In this document: piece after piece, positions 38,960-50,802 of the stretch | Position numbering within the stretch: position 1 is the first letter of the stretch | Layout of the letters: every line of letters starts with the position of its first letter | Origin: Cristatella mucedo | Taxonomy: Eukaryota; Bryozoa; Phylactolaemata; Cristatellidae | DNA length: 64,000 nucleotides | Assembly (NCBI GenBank): GCA_009760855.2 | Contig: WPIO01000008.1 | Coordinates: 12,538,001-12,602,000 of the forward strand | Direction of reading: 5' to 3' | Position numbers and translations under genes: made by a program | The notes under the pieces: generated by a model | What the model saw: only the letters and a program-made list of their open reading frames with translations | Told to the model about the DNA's origin: nothing | The model's database searches: none

Positions 38960-40705
38960 TAGTTACAGTAATTATAATGACCCATGCAACAAATTTGCAT
39001 CTATATATTATAGTGATAGTGCTAGAAGACCGAACAAACTCGAATAAAATGTCTACCCAACTGCATTTACATCTGAGTTACAGCCAAATAGAAAAATAGA
39101 ATGCATTTTCGGTCATTGGCTCCTCGTGATTCCTTCCGAGATGCACTTTCGGGGGGGGGGCGATAGGGTTTTGCCAATAAGACCAATTGCTAATATGACC
39201 ATGACCGAATCAGACTAAAAATAAATATCGCTTGGCATTCAGCCGGTTGCTAAGGGTGCTTGCACACACCGTAAGGTGTGTCTTGGATAGTTGAAAGTTA
39301 AATAGAATGCTATAATAATAATAACGTATTTGTATAGAACCCTCAGAGAACTTCGTGTCTCTCTAGGCACTTAATATTTGCTGTTAAATTTGACTGTTAC
39401 TACGATTTCACCATTGTAACCGCACTGTCTTGAATAACGAGTCGTCCTGAATGCCAGCACATATAGACTGGCCTTTCCGTCGTCTCTCTCGTAGGTTTTC
39501 TGGCCACAGCACCGCCACATTTATCGTGGTATACCCAGCTTAGCCGTCCGTTGGCGGCTGATGTGCAGCTCCTGGCTCGAGCTGCTTTTGCAGATATCCG
39601 GACCTTCGATCACTTTCTTTTGTGGGTGACATGTGCGCCATGGTGTAAGGCTTTTATAATTATCTTCTTGGCTATGCACCTACATGCAGATAAGCATTTG
39701 GCACGGCGAGGACTGCTGGGGGTCAATACTATTCCTAGTTTGCAAGCACTTCCCGGTGCGTTTTCAGCGGGAGATGGCTAGTTTGTGTTGCACATTATGT
39801 ATGCCTATGCTTGAAGTGGGCGGTCTGATGGCTTCGATTAGCCCTCGGCAGGGGCTCGGGCTTATCGAATGTATGCCAGTAAATGGTGGGTGCGTAGGGC
39901 CCAACTGATTTGTGTACTATTCCTTTATGTTCCACCGTGTTTCCCAATGGCTTGAGGCCTCATGCATATTCTTTTATCCTCTACCGGGACGGACACCTTT
40001 TCCATTTAGAGGAGCTCCGTGAATTTCGGCTCTGCCGATGGTAAGACCGGCCAGCCAATGCGTCGTCGTCTGTTCATACAGCAATGTCAGATCTGCAACG
40101 GGCACAGTGCTAATAGCTAGCTTTTCAATATGGTCGCCAGTGTATGCTTAAATTTACGTTAAACAAGCACGTTTTTAGTTATCTTTTTCAAATAGAGTTT
40201 CTCTCTAATACCTAAATACTAAACCCTAAGACCTAAACTGTTAATCCAAAAACTCAAACCCAAAACTGGTACAAAATTGAACCAGTAAACCACCAGCCGC
40301 AAACCCCAAAATATACAACCATTAAACGCTAAACCCAAAATCCTAAACCTAAGCTAAAAAGATAACCTTTCCTCTTCACGTTTTTGCTCACTTGAGAAGC
40401 TTCTTTTTCGACTCGCAGTGAATATATATATTAGGACCCTAAGAGAGCTTAATCTCGATTCAGGTGCTTCGTATATGCCACGGGGTTCGAGCACACAATC
40501 ATCAAATACATTCACATTGACCTCAGTCGGGGCCAGCACCGTAAGCACTTGGCCAAACCAGCGTGGCGTTACACCATCTGCGTTTATTTCATTGAGATTT
40601 CAGCTTGTTCAGCAATACCGTGATCTTCTTGCCCTGCATGTAGACCAGCTTGGTGTAGTTTCGACTATGTTACGGTTTTCTGAATCGGCATGTCGTTTAA
40701 GATAA
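36547..40705 (+). CDS. Candidate downstream exons, possibly the ELMOD3 3' end
   Basis: Three exon-like segments lie downstream of the last sure ELMOD3 exon. 36547-36599 has acceptor CTTTCTAG and donor AAG|GTCAGC, contains a 12-G run, and encodes LQRYRDVVEK. 39495-39625 has a strong acceptor (CTCTCTCGTAG) and donor TGG|GTGACA, and encodes a stretch ending in AFADIRTFDHFLLW. 40604-40705 has acceptor GAGATTTCAG and encodes LVQQYRDLLALHVDQLG and a further 16 residues to a TAA. Either of the first two accepts the phase-1 end of ELMOD3 and either can join the third in phase. None matches the ELMOD3 C-terminus I know. They may be alternative 3' exons, another gene, or chance. Confidence 0.3.
36610..38285. 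other. AT-rich stretch, nothing recognised
   Basis: No conserved frames, SINE heads or LINE segments were seen. It is probably intron or intergenic sequence beyond ELMOD3. Confidence 0.4.
38287..38502. repeat. 108-bp tandem duplication
   Basis: Copies 38287-38394 and 38395-38502 differ at only three positions by eye (T/A, G/A and C/T). Confidence 0.9.
38575..38690 (-). mobile_element. SINE2 fragment
   Basis: On the minus strand: GGGGTGAGGTGCTTGCTCTT, ACGACCCAAGTCGTGGGTTC (box B), and GGGCGATCCTTTCCTGCCTA. The 3' half is missing. Confidence 0.65.
38690..38818 (-). mobile_element. SINE1 copy
   Basis: Adjacent to the SINE2 fragment. On the minus strand it has TTGGCCAAGGGGTTAAGG (box A), a box-B remnant, GTGAAGCACCTAGATAGAGA and TTAAGTTCTCTTAATGGTGC (terminal stem-loop). 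Confidence 0.75.
38908..38949. repeat. (TG)n microsatellite
   Basis: About 20 TG units followed by TATGTATG. Confidence 0.95.
39312..39400 (-). mobile_element. LINE family A / SINE1-type terminal fragment
   Basis: (TAA)n followed by CCCTCAGAGAACTTCGTGTC and TCTCTAGGCACTTAATATTT, the reverse complement of the shared terminal stem-loop. Confidence 0.6.
40204..40360. repeat. Degenerate CCCTAAA-like block
   Basis: About 155 bp of A/C-rich sequence with recurring ACTAAACCCTAAGACCTAAA and GCTAAACCCAAAATCCTAAA words, resembling degenerate C-rich telomere-type repeats. Confidence 0.5.
40426..40563 (-). mobile_element. SINE1 copy
   Basis: On the minus strand: TTGGCCAAGTGCTTACGG (box A), a short insertion in the head, GAACCCCGTGGCATATACG, and terminal stem-loop GATTAAGCTCTCTTAGGG. 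Confidence 0.75.
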
Positions 40706-40974
40706 TGAATTTGACTTCCTTCTCCAACCTGCAGTAATCTAATTGTTCAATGCATTTCAAAATTCTGCCTGTTGGGTATGCTCAGCTAAGAGATCTGCTG
40801 GATGCTGCCCTACATACACAAAATCTGTCCGAACGTAAGGCAGACAAGACTGGATTGACGGAGACAATGTCAAGGATGTATATGAGGAGTCACAGTCGCA
40901 ATTGCTTGTTCAACGGTGCTTGGAGGTTTACTCCTCGTCATAACATGTGTGAGCTAATCGTTTTGTGGTTTTGA

Positions 40975-41375
40975 TATAATAATAATAATAATGCACTTGA
41001 TAAAGCGCCCTCAGAGAACTCAATCTCTTTCTGGGTGCTTTACATTTGCTGCAAAGGGAAACACGATTGAATGATTAGTAATATGCTTGATAAACGTCAT
41101 GAATAACATGGTTAGGGGTCACTTGCAAAGAGTCAGCATGCAAGTATGGTTAGTGGCAGCATGTACAGTGTCAGTTGCATAAGCACATGAGGGACGAATC
41201 ACAGGGACCCACTCAATGCGGCCCTAAATAGGTGTTTTTTTAAGTTCTTTTTAAATGTGATCAAGATCAAGTCAGGGGATGTTGTGATCAAGTCAGGAGT
41301 GATTTCCAGGCTTTGGGAGTATACGAACTAAATGCACGGTCTCCAAAAGATTTGGGGTTTGTACGAAGTATTAGT
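40975..41375 (-). mobile_element. LINE family A, short 3'-end copy
   Basis: (TAA)n, intact terminal hairpin, full 3' UTR and the last part of the RT ORF (TTTGGGAGTATACGAACTAA), truncated at about 41,375. Confidence 0.85.
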
Positions 41376-43045
41376 GACAGCTGCCAAGAAGACATCTTGA
41401 AATCCTTGGTAGCAACTTTTGCAAGAGCCGAAAGAAGTGGCAAAGCCAAACACTAACAACTTTCACAGTTGGTTGCGTTAGGTAGCTTTAATGAGCTTGA
41501 CCAGTGCGGCCTTAATTTTAAGGGAGCAGTGAAACGTTCAGTATGTTAGATCATCCTCAATATTCCTGAATTACACCCGATCTGAACCAGAAATATCATA
41601 TGCTACGGCTATTACGTATGGCATTTCCTGAGCGTAGCGCAAAGCATAGCTGACCCGTTATAATTGGTCCGCTACACTTAATGCTTCGAACCAGGCACTT
41701 TAACTCGGGGCTCGGAGCAGCTCTCATCTGTACTTGGGGCTTCGAAGTGCGTTGCACGGTATGCAGGTATTCGCAGATCCCGGCGAGGCGGCGATGCCTG
41801 CTAGGCGACCAGTGACTCAGTTCTGGCCATCCAGTGTGGCGCCCGGTCTAGCCGAAATTGCTGCACTTGAGTTCCAGTTGGCAGCTTGGTGCATTCGGAA
41901 AGGCCTTGATCGCTCGCTGCAAGCAATCCTCCAGGCCTCGGCCGTAAAGTTCAGAGTAGCCTCCCACATTTGTGTGCCAGTTGTAGTTCCGGGTCTTGAA
42001 CTCAATGATCCAGACGGCGCCAACTGGCAATCGGCGTAGACCGGTCGGATTTCTTATGGGGAACTCCCACTGAAAGCCACGCCGTAGTACATCGAAACAC
42101 GCCTATGTTTTGGAATTGCGGAAGTATTCTGCCTTCGCTCAGAGCAATTCTCCAGCAAGGCCATCCCACGCCCCTTCCAACTCCTACATGGGACGGCAGA
42201 GACTAAATATCGCCCGATATGCGAAGCAGCTTTGCACGTGTTCGATCGCGGTTGGCCAGGCTAGTTACGCCTAGACTTCGGCTGGTCATTCCGCACTGTC
42301 ATCGACGCAAGGAGGAGGACTGGCTGCTGTATTCTCTCGTAATCACCCAACCAGACCACTTGGAAGCCTTATTTGAACAAATATGGTATTGCTCAACTAA
42401 AGCTAACAATTAGTGTTCAATAGACCGTATAGCTACACTTAAGTAAGAGTTTGGGGTGGCTAGGCGTAAGCTGGGCTAATACGCCCCTACATTCTTATTA
42501 TTTCCTTCCTAACCGTTTCTGTTCGTAAATTTCTGGACGTTCGAACTAGCGTCGGGGCTTCCGACCTTCTTCATGCGTACTCCACCCACAGGATTGCTAT
42601 CGGATGAGAGCACATTTGATTAAGCACAGATATGCGGGTACATGTTGTGGACATAATGAAATGGCACATGTGACAACCGATAGCATTGCTCTTCGGCCGT
42701 GGAGTTCCTTCGTTCGTATGCTGTGAATTTTGAGTCGGAGTTCGGAGTCTCTCATAAACAGCTGGCTATCGCTTTTCGCCTCCATTAACTAGTTTATCTG
42801 CCATTGCTTTTAAAAGACGGACGACCCTCCACGATAGCTCCGATTTGCCATTAGATTACGCTTCCGTCTGAGTCACGCTACATAGCGTCAAGCATGCTTC
42901 CTAGCTAGAACAGCTACCGGTCTGACCACTAAGAAAAGTCTAAGCGTGCCTTGAGGCACTAGCTACTTTAAAAGCTCGAAACTCCCTACTCTTTACGCCT
43001 AGATGGATAATCGGAGGATCGGGGTCGTTATTACAATGACTTACT
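41376..43045. other. Intergenic stretch with overlapping unexplained frames
   Basis: At 41,734-42,039 both strands are open for 60-100 codons (minus-strand frame includes GAVWIIEFKTRNYNW). I recognise no family and see no clear splice signals. It could be a decayed mobile element. Confidence 0.35.
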
Positions 43046-43049
43046 GCCC

Positions 43050-43125
43050 TTCATTTTCGGCAAATGTAAAGTGCCTAGAAAGAGATTAAGTTCACTGAGG
43101 GCGCTATATACATGTATTGGTATTA
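43050..43125 (+). mobile_element. LINE family A terminal fragment
   Basis: GCAAATGTAAAGTGCCTAGA followed by AAGAGATTAAGTTCACTGAG and GGCGC, the 3' stem-loop in plus orientation. Confidence 0.7.
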
Positions 43126-44127
43126 TGATTATCTTCTAGTAAGATGAAGGTCTGGTGCCGCCTTTAGCAGTCTTGTTTGACGGGGCGCCGGTTGGCGGCC
43201 GCAGCTAGAGCGAAAGAGCTCTTTACACTCTTACCTTCTAGCGAGGAAGAAATGCTGTCGAATCTGTAATTTCCCACTTGCTTTTGGTTCGTAAAGGCCC
43301 GTTTCGTTTCTGGTTCTGGACTGGCTTTCGATCTTCCGAAATAGTCAGATGGTGAAGTCAGCTCGGAAGTAGCAGCCCAGGACGAAAGGTTCGAAAGATA
43401 CGGCCGTACTCATAAATCCAAGCTCTTCAGCAATGGAGATGCACGGTCAAATCTATGGGTTTAGTAAACTACCCGTGCAGCCACATTGCTCATCACCAGC
43501 TGCAGTGGCCTAACGGATCTTTTGGTAGCCCGGTTGACGTGGAATTTCAGATTGCTCCCTCTTCATCCTCTCCTCCTCGCCCTCCTCTTCGTCTCCATCT
43601 TGTCATACAAGTCTTTTGCTCGTCATTATCCTACTCATGCTCTTCCTTTCGCTCTCCCCTCCCCACCTCTTCCTTCTCCTCCGCCTCCTTTCCCCTCGTC
43701 TTCCTTTTGAGCGATGGCTACCTCCACCGCTTTCCCGAAATCGGAGCACCTGTTCAGTGGGTCAAGTGCACGGGCGAGAGCATGGGTTGTATAGGCCTGT
43801 ATGCTTATGCAATACCCTGCAGTGATCGATGCCTCTAATGGTGGAAGTCGACAAGCAAAAACAACCATTCCTTTGATATAAGGCTTTTCGAGGTCTAGCC
43901 AAGCTCAGCCTGTCCATTCGGCGAGAGCAACAAACGGCTTTAACTTGGTTACACTTCGCGCTGCTATCTTGCTAGAGCGACGATGCAGGTTTCTCCACGC
44001 GAGGGCAGTTTCGGTTGAGGGAGGGGCGCTTTGGGTGATCTGGCTGTTTTTGGTGGGGCTCTGTTAGAGGTATCGATCCTGGAGCAAGAACTTCTTAAGC
44101 GGCTTCTTTTTCTCTAGGGGGTGCGGC

Positions 44128-44262
44128 ATAGGCTGGTTTGGCCCAGTGGCTAAGGTGCTCGCCCCGACTAAAGTCTAGCCGAGGTCGTGGGCTTGGGCCC
44201 CGTAAATGTTAATTGCCTAAATAGAGATTTAGTTCTCTTATGGCGCTATACAAATGAATTAT
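44128..44262 (+). mobile_element. SINE1 copy
   Basis: Box A TGGCCCAGTGGCTAAGG, box B GTGGGCTTGGGCCCC, body, and terminal stem-loop GATTTAGTTCTCTTATGGCG followed by CTATACAAATGAATTATA. Confidence 0.8.
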
Positions 44263-45760
44263 ATGTGAGGACCCTGCTTACGCCCTCGATCTCAGGTTGC
44301 TTTCGGCTCTTGCATGGACTGGCCGCCTACACTACTACAGTAGGCGGCCCAGTCTCTCGCTCCAGGTCTCAACCAGGCTGAAAACTCAACTCCACGAAGT
44401 TCCGAGACTTTCCCCGAACCTTCTTCTTGACCTGTGGCTTGTATGTGGGGGCTCTGATCCAGAGTTTTCGTCGGCCGGTGATTTAGACCGATAAGCTTTT
44501 CGTACCTATCTAGGCACTGCCGATGATCAATCTGGGCTCAGTAGGCTGCTCATTCGATCCTCCCGCCCTAAAAACCTCGGAAGTGTGCAGTAGTTTGCCG
44601 TTAGCATCCAGGATTCTCGTAGCCTAGTGGGATGGATGATAGTTAGTGATTCAACCCTACCTGCTGCCAATCTGTGGATTCTTAATTCATCATTAAAATC
44701 AACATGCTTGTTAGGCATGCCGCTGATATGGTCTTGTGTGACTATGGGCATTCTTTCGCTTTCGTTCATTCGTCTCGTCTAGACGATTGGTTATCCCCCC
44801 CGCACCGAACCATTCGTGTGTACATACTCGCATGGCTTGCGGTGAGTCAAAATTTGTACATGTTTCTTCAAAATTGTACAAGCCTTTTATGGCGTGTACG
44901 TTGAATTTATGCTTTAAGAACTTCTAACAACTTGAGTGTCCAAAGGGGTCCCGTCTTGAGAGTCCCGCGATTCCGGATATGGAGTAGCCGATTGTCTGGA
45001 GCGTCATTTGGAGAACCGTCGTTCGAATTAACCGTCGTGGAATTAATGATGCTTGGCTGGCGCCATTGATGTGTGGCATTTCCGCGCTAGCACCGGTGAC
45101 GTGGTGTCCTTGGCAGTGCTTCGTCTGTGGCCTAACTTCGTCTGGTCGCACGTTGGCGCAGCAGCTACTGGCTCGGCTCGATGGTCGGCCGAAGATCGGT
45201 AAAGGCTGGTTAACCAGCCTCTCGAATGCTGTCTATCATACAAATGGAGCAGATATCGCGTTCGCCACAGCTTTCAGACCGCCGCCAAAGCATTTATCTC
45301 CTCCAGACCTCCACTACCGACGTTCAGTACCTGATTTGACGTTTTCCCACTTTCTCGTGGTGGCGCCCAGCGTTAGCCTCAGCTGTTATTGCCCGGCTAG
45401 CAGCAGTTTCAATCGCCAAGACAGCGTGGACTCACCCACCCACTGAGCCGTCATATACAGGAAAGAGAGAGCTTTAAACTGGCAACCGATTTGGCATGAT
45501 TGGCACCTGGTGTGGTAGGGAACCAGAACGGGACAGATTACTTGTTTTTTAGCCACGATGATAGCGGTGGCCAACTTATGCCCGAGAATATTCGCGGGCA
45601 TTCGCATTGTTGATTCCTCGCACGTCGCAGCTGCCATTATTCCTACTACCTGCTACCGAACAACTTTCAGCTTCCTGCCAAGCCATCGGCCAGTAGGATT
45701 TTCGGAGCGTACATACTTAAACCTTGCCCTATACTGGTAGCGGAACTTAGTTCGCTAATC
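44263..45760. other. Upstream region of POMK
   Basis: No gene recognised. Several 60-126-codon frames overlap on both strands with no family resemblance. The POMK 5' UTR and promoter should lie at its right end. Confidence 0.35.
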
Positions 45761-48700
45761 ATGAGGCTGCGGATTGTACACTACTATCGGCGGTGGAGAG
45801 TTTTCAGACGCTGTTTCTACTTTGTGATCATGACTGCTGCTATATCACTGATCTGGTTAAGCATTAGGAGTTTGAGTCATCCAAAATTGGACCCACATCC
45901 TCATGACGCCCCATCGGAATGCTTGGACCACTATGCGACAGCCGAGCGTCACTGCCGCCTTTTGTGTCCCAACGGAACATTTTCCGTCGATGACATGAAA
46001 ACATGCCAGCCTTGGTTGACATGCGACGACTTCAAACAGTTTAAAGTTCTGCAAAAGCTTGGCGAAGGGGCCGTAAAGCAAGTAAGTCCTTATGTGGGTA
46101 CGGTTAATCATCCTGGTGCCGGTCTTAGCCTAATGGTTAAGGTATTGTACTTTATGAACCTGGTAGTGAGCTGCAATCCTGCATGGGGACATTAATAATA
46201 ATAATAATAATAATGCGCTTGATAAAGCGCCCTCAGAGAACTTAATCTCTCTCTAGGTGCTTTACATTTGCTGCAAAGGGAAATGCAATTGAATCGTGAG
46301 GAATATCATGCTTGATAAACAAACAAAATGAATAACATGGCACAGGGTCAGCATGCAAATGTGGTTAGTGGCATCATGCACAGTGTCAGCACGCATAAGC
46401 ACATCAAGGACGAATCACAGGGACCCACTAAATGCTGTCCTAAATAGGTGTGTTTTTAAGTTCTTTTTAAATGTGGTCAGGTCAGGGGATGTTCTGACGC
46501 AGGTCGCGAGGGAGTTCCAGGCTTTGGGAGCATACGAACTAAATGTACGGTCTCTAAAGGATTTTAGGTTTGTACAAGGTATTTGTAGACTGTTGGATTC
46601 CGAAAAGCGGGTGGTGCGATGCTTGGCCTGATGAGGGAGTATATCTGAGAGATAGGCTGGAGCCAAAGAATGAAGTGACCCAAAAGTGAGCGACAAAACC
46701 TTAAAGTCAATCCGTTGCTTGACTGGTAACCAGTGCAGGTCGGCGAGAAGTGGAGTAATGTGACAACTGCGACGCTCACGACAGACAAGCCTAGCTGCCG
46801 AGTTTTGCACCAGCTGCAATCGCCTGATCGCACATGCCGGTAGGCCAGCAAGCAGTGAGTTGCAGAAGTCGAGACGAGATGTCACGAATGCATGGACCAA
46901 CTTGGACGTGGTATCCTTATCTAAACAAGCCCGAATTTTAGCAATGTTATGAAGCTGAAAATAGGCAGATTTGACTGTGGAGCTGATATGGCTGTCCAAC
47001 GAGAGGTCGCGTTGGAATATGACACCTATGAATTCTATATTGCCTGCTGAAAACCCGGTTGAAAGCAGCTTAGGCTGTTCTGTCACTATTTGAGCAAGGC
47101 TGCTCAAGCAGCTGGTCTTTACTTTTTATTTTCACGTAGTGCGATTCTGGTGTTGCACTAGCCTAGCATAAATGGAAAAGCACGTGCATTGGCTGGACAC
47201 GAGGCCCGTGCCCAAAGTGTGGTCGTGGGCCACCGTTTGTTGTCGGCCAATGTTTTCAGTCGGTCTACCTGATTATTCCTGGTCTATCTGATTACAAGTT
47301 TGCAGTATTAATTGCACTGCAAACAGTTTGATGCCTGCTCCTTAGAGAACTGCTTGAAAGCAATCTGGTGGTCGAAGTGACTGTCAGCCTTTGCTGAAGA
47401 AACTTGATTTTTTTAACTTTGCCTCCCCCCTGTCTTAGCCCAGGGGTAAGGTGCTTGCTCTTCACGACCCAGGTCGTGGGACCCTGCAGTGGGCGATCCT
47501 TTATTGCCCACTGCAATCAGCGATGGTAAGGCTCCCCTGCTTCGATACAAATGAGGTTGTTGGATAAGCTAAACTTTTGTTTTTTGTTCCCTCAGAAGGA
47601 CCTAAATTAGCTATTAGCCTAATATCCATCTAGTACGAGCACAACAAACATGTTCTGACGATGTTCAGTATATATATTCCGGCAGCATCGTTTATTTAGC
47701 ATCTCGTGTAGGCTCAGATTTTTCCAATAACTACCGGTTGTGATCTGCAAATGTACATTTAGCAACTATCGTAGTCACTTCGACTGATACCACTGTATTA
47801 GTCGTTAGCCCCTCTAATTATATTATTTATAAGTGGACACATGTTTACCAGGGACCGGCTACAGCTATTTTGTATCTATCACCCCAGTATAGAGTTTGCC
47901 CTGGCCTGTACGTGGTTTGTAGTGGTCCTTGCTAAGCAGTCCACGCACCTCGAAACGTTGTAAAGCTCGCACAAAAGTGAGTGCAAATATTGGGGCTTTT
48001 TGCTGAGGCACACCATATGAACCAGTGTCTGGAAAGGCTGATCGTGCTGCATCGAGTAAGCATGGATTAAGTTGTTTGTGAGCTGTCGTGATGCATCGAA
48101 CGTACGAGGTGTTCGTGCAGCCGCATGCAAGACCTAATGAGTGGTGGTGTGGGTCAAAGCAGCCTGGATTACAGCTGCTGCTTTTGTCATTTCTACTGTT
48201 GCTGCTGCTGCCCACCCCTGCTACTATCGCTATTGTACGTCTTCGGTGGAGACTATTTGCTGCCTGTATGCATTCTAGTTACCGTATAAGGCAAAAAAAA
48301 ACAATCTGAGACTATTCGCTGCCTGTGTGCATTCTGGTAACCGTATAAGACAAAATAGTCTCACTGAAATACTTGCTCCTATAGGCTTCCCCTTGTACTA
48401 CACTGTCCTTCCTTGCTTTCCTCAATATACTCCATCAAGCAGTGCCACTAGTGACCTCATCTCTAAGTTGATTTCCCAGTCGAAGAAGACTGCTAGCCCT
48501 CTAGACCCCATACTTGCTCTGCTCCTTCTAAGATGCCGAGATTAGCGGCTACTGATATATTAAATGTCCTACACCTGAGGTCTTGTCCCTCTACTGTTCA
48601 AAAAGGCTACTGTTAGGCCACTCGTTTAGAAGACAAGACCCGGAGAACCTAGACCAGGAGAACTTGAACATCTTCCACCTAATCTCTCTAGTGCTGTTCC

Positions 48701-50802
48701 TATCAAGTTCCCTGCTTGTTCTGTCAGACCTTGTGGCATTGTTTCATACCATTTATCGCCGGATCTTTCTTGGTCGTTTATTTTTTCACTTGGGCATCAC
48801 TGGCACTGTTCTGCAATGGTTTAGGTTATATTCCAAAAGGAGATTTCCGATCGTTGATGTCAATTGGCAACAGTCATCTGGGGAACATTTAAAATGTAGG
48901 GTACCCCAGGGATCTGCTCTTGGTCTACTTTTTCCCCAATTTAAACTATACCTCTTGGTGATGTAATGGCCATGCACAATCTAGGATTACGTTTTAGGCA
49001 GATGACAAGCAGCTGTCCATAACTTTGATCTCTCCCTGCCTTCCAGCATGTCCAACTCTCTTAACTCCTTTGCTGCATCTAATGCTGACATTCACACTCC
49101 GATGGATACAAACTTCCTGAAATTAAAAGAAAATAAAACTAGCTTCCTAGTTATGGGCAAACCTAATATTACTCAGAAACTGGAAAAACTATCCCTCAAA
49201 ATGAGCTCGGCCAGCATACCAACTGCACCAGCATTAAATCCACGAGATTTAGGTGTCCTGTTCCAAAGTGACCTTTCACTAGATGACCACATCAGCTCCA
49301 TAGTTAAGTTTGCCTACTTTTGGCTATTCACCATGATAGCAATTCAGGCCTATTAGATAAGGATACCACAGCCAAGCTGGTCTATACGTTTGTGACCTAT
49401 CCAAAATTCTATAGCTCACTTTCCTGCCGATGCAATAAGATGCTTACAGTCAGTGCAGAACTCTGCAGCTAGGCGTGTGTCTATCGCGAACGCAGCTGGT
49501 GCCGTATCGCACTTTGTCTGACGGACCTGCATTACACTCAGACCCGGCTTCCACAGCAAAGTTAAATTGTCCTTGATTTTTTATCGACATGCTAGTTGTT
49601 CATATTAGCATCACTCATCCGTTGACACGCTTCCTTTCCTGCCAACGTGGCACGCCCAGAAAGAGATTCGACTCCTAGGGCGCTAGAAAAATGCACTCTT
49701 GCTATTGTTAAAATGCTTATTATTAGTAGTAGCATGCATATTAGTACGCCTGTTATTATTAGTATTAACTTTGTACCATTATTAGTATGCCCGGTCGTCG
49801 GTGACACCGGCAGCACCGCTTGCAGAGTCATGACCGATGCCAGCAGGCGCTCGCCGTGCATGCTCCTCCATTTCCTTTGAGGTGTACTTGGTCGACTGGC
49901 GGGGCATCCGTCTCGCCTTCAACACCCTGCGGCACGCAGACTACGCAGCCGACTTTTCCCACGGTCTGCACATGCTTCGTAGGCTGCAGTCGATCCCCGG
50001 CTGCCGAGGCGACGGTGGCGCTGCTGCCGACAACGTCGGAGGCTGCGAAAGTTCCGCTCAGCAGCAGCAATTCGTCACGCAGCTGGTCGGTGTCTGCGAG
50101 ACGTCGGCGTCGTACGCGACCGAGTATTACCGGCTGGGCACGGCCGAGCATGCAGTGACGCTCGCCGGTCGCCTCGACGGGCCGCGCTCCGCCCTGCTCG
50201 CCGCACTGGGGTTGTGCCTCAGCTACGCTCGCCTGCTCGAGTTCCTTCACGGCGGCAGCGTCGTCGGCGGTGCGATCGTCATGTGCGACGCCAACGATTT
50301 GCCCAAGCTGCTCAGTCAGCTGCTGCTCCGCGACGATCTGTCGCTCGTCGCCAACGACCTCGACGCCACGCCGATAGTCGGCAGCAGAGGAGGAGGTGGC
50401 AGCAGAGGAGAAGGTGCCGGCAGGGAAAGCATCGGCAGAGGTGGGAGGAGCGACGATGGAGGGGCGCAGCCGAGAGAGACGGTGAAATGTGGACGTCGGC
50501 AGCTGTTCGGCGACTTCGTCGCGCCCGAGCAGCTGTGGCCGTTCGGCGACGACGAGCCGTTCGAGGACTCGCTCATGCCCGGCTACACGGAGAAGGTGGA
50601 CGTCTACAAGGCGCCGAACGTGTGCGCACACTTCCTGCAAGCCGCGCCCGAGGCGCACCGCCTCGCGCTGACCTACCGCTTGTTCGGCGTGCACCGGCGC
50701 TGCAAGAGCTCCCGTCCGCAGTCGCGGCCCACGGCGGCCGAGCTGAGGCAGGCGTACGAAGGCGAGTTTGCTGCCCACCTGGAGAACCCCGCGCTGCGGT
50801 AG
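45761..50802 (+). CDS. POMK: Protein O-mannose kinase, 2 exons
   Basis: POMK (SGK196) is an ER-membrane kinase that phosphorylates O-mannose in the trisaccharide on alpha-dystroglycan, a step toward functional matriglycan. Exons 45761-46081 and 49882-50802 (stop TAG) join in phase 0 (AAGCAA|GTAAGT; TTCCTTTGAG|GTG), giving 413 residues. Exon 1 encodes a short basic cytosolic tail, one membrane anchor (about residues 18-36; type II), a Cys-rich lumenal stem with an NGT sequon, and the glycine loop GEGAVK at its very end. Exon 2 encodes DFSHGLHMLRRLQ, the loop MCDANDLPK (241-249), ANDLDATP (264-271), and FVAPEQLWPF with DSLMPGYTEKVDVYK and SRPTAAEL near the end. A Gly/Ser/Arg-rich insert (about 275-309) sits after the DLDATP motif and explains much of the extra length over the roughly 350-residue human protein. 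Exon 2 is far more GC-rich than exon 1. Confidence 0.93.
46193..47028 (-). mobile_element. LINE family A in POMK intron
   Basis: (TAA)n, terminal hairpin, 3' UTR and an uninterrupted RT C-terminal frame (46415-47107, 230 codons, the last part non-element). It shares the 105-codon antisense frame with sister copies. It sits 110 bp after the POMK exon 1 donor, antisense to the gene. Confidence 0.9.
47432..47575 (+). mobile_element. SINE2 copy
   Basis: TAGCCCAGGGGTAAGGTGCT (box A), CAGGTCGTGGGACCCTGCAG, GGGCGATCCTTTATTGCCCA, and tail ATACAAATGAGGTTGTTGGA. It lies in the POMK intron. Confidence 0.75.
48400..49700 (+). mobile_element. Degenerate LINE family A-related copy
   Basis: Broken RT in sense with [84 protein letters not shown], then a 3' end remnant GAAAGAGATTCGACTCCTAG and an ATT-rich tail. 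It ends about 180 bp before POMK exon 2. Confidence 0.8.

Noticed and set aside
41734-42039. 101-codon plus-strand gene
   Set aside because: The minus strand is open over the same span, and no start context, splice signal or family resemblance supports either.
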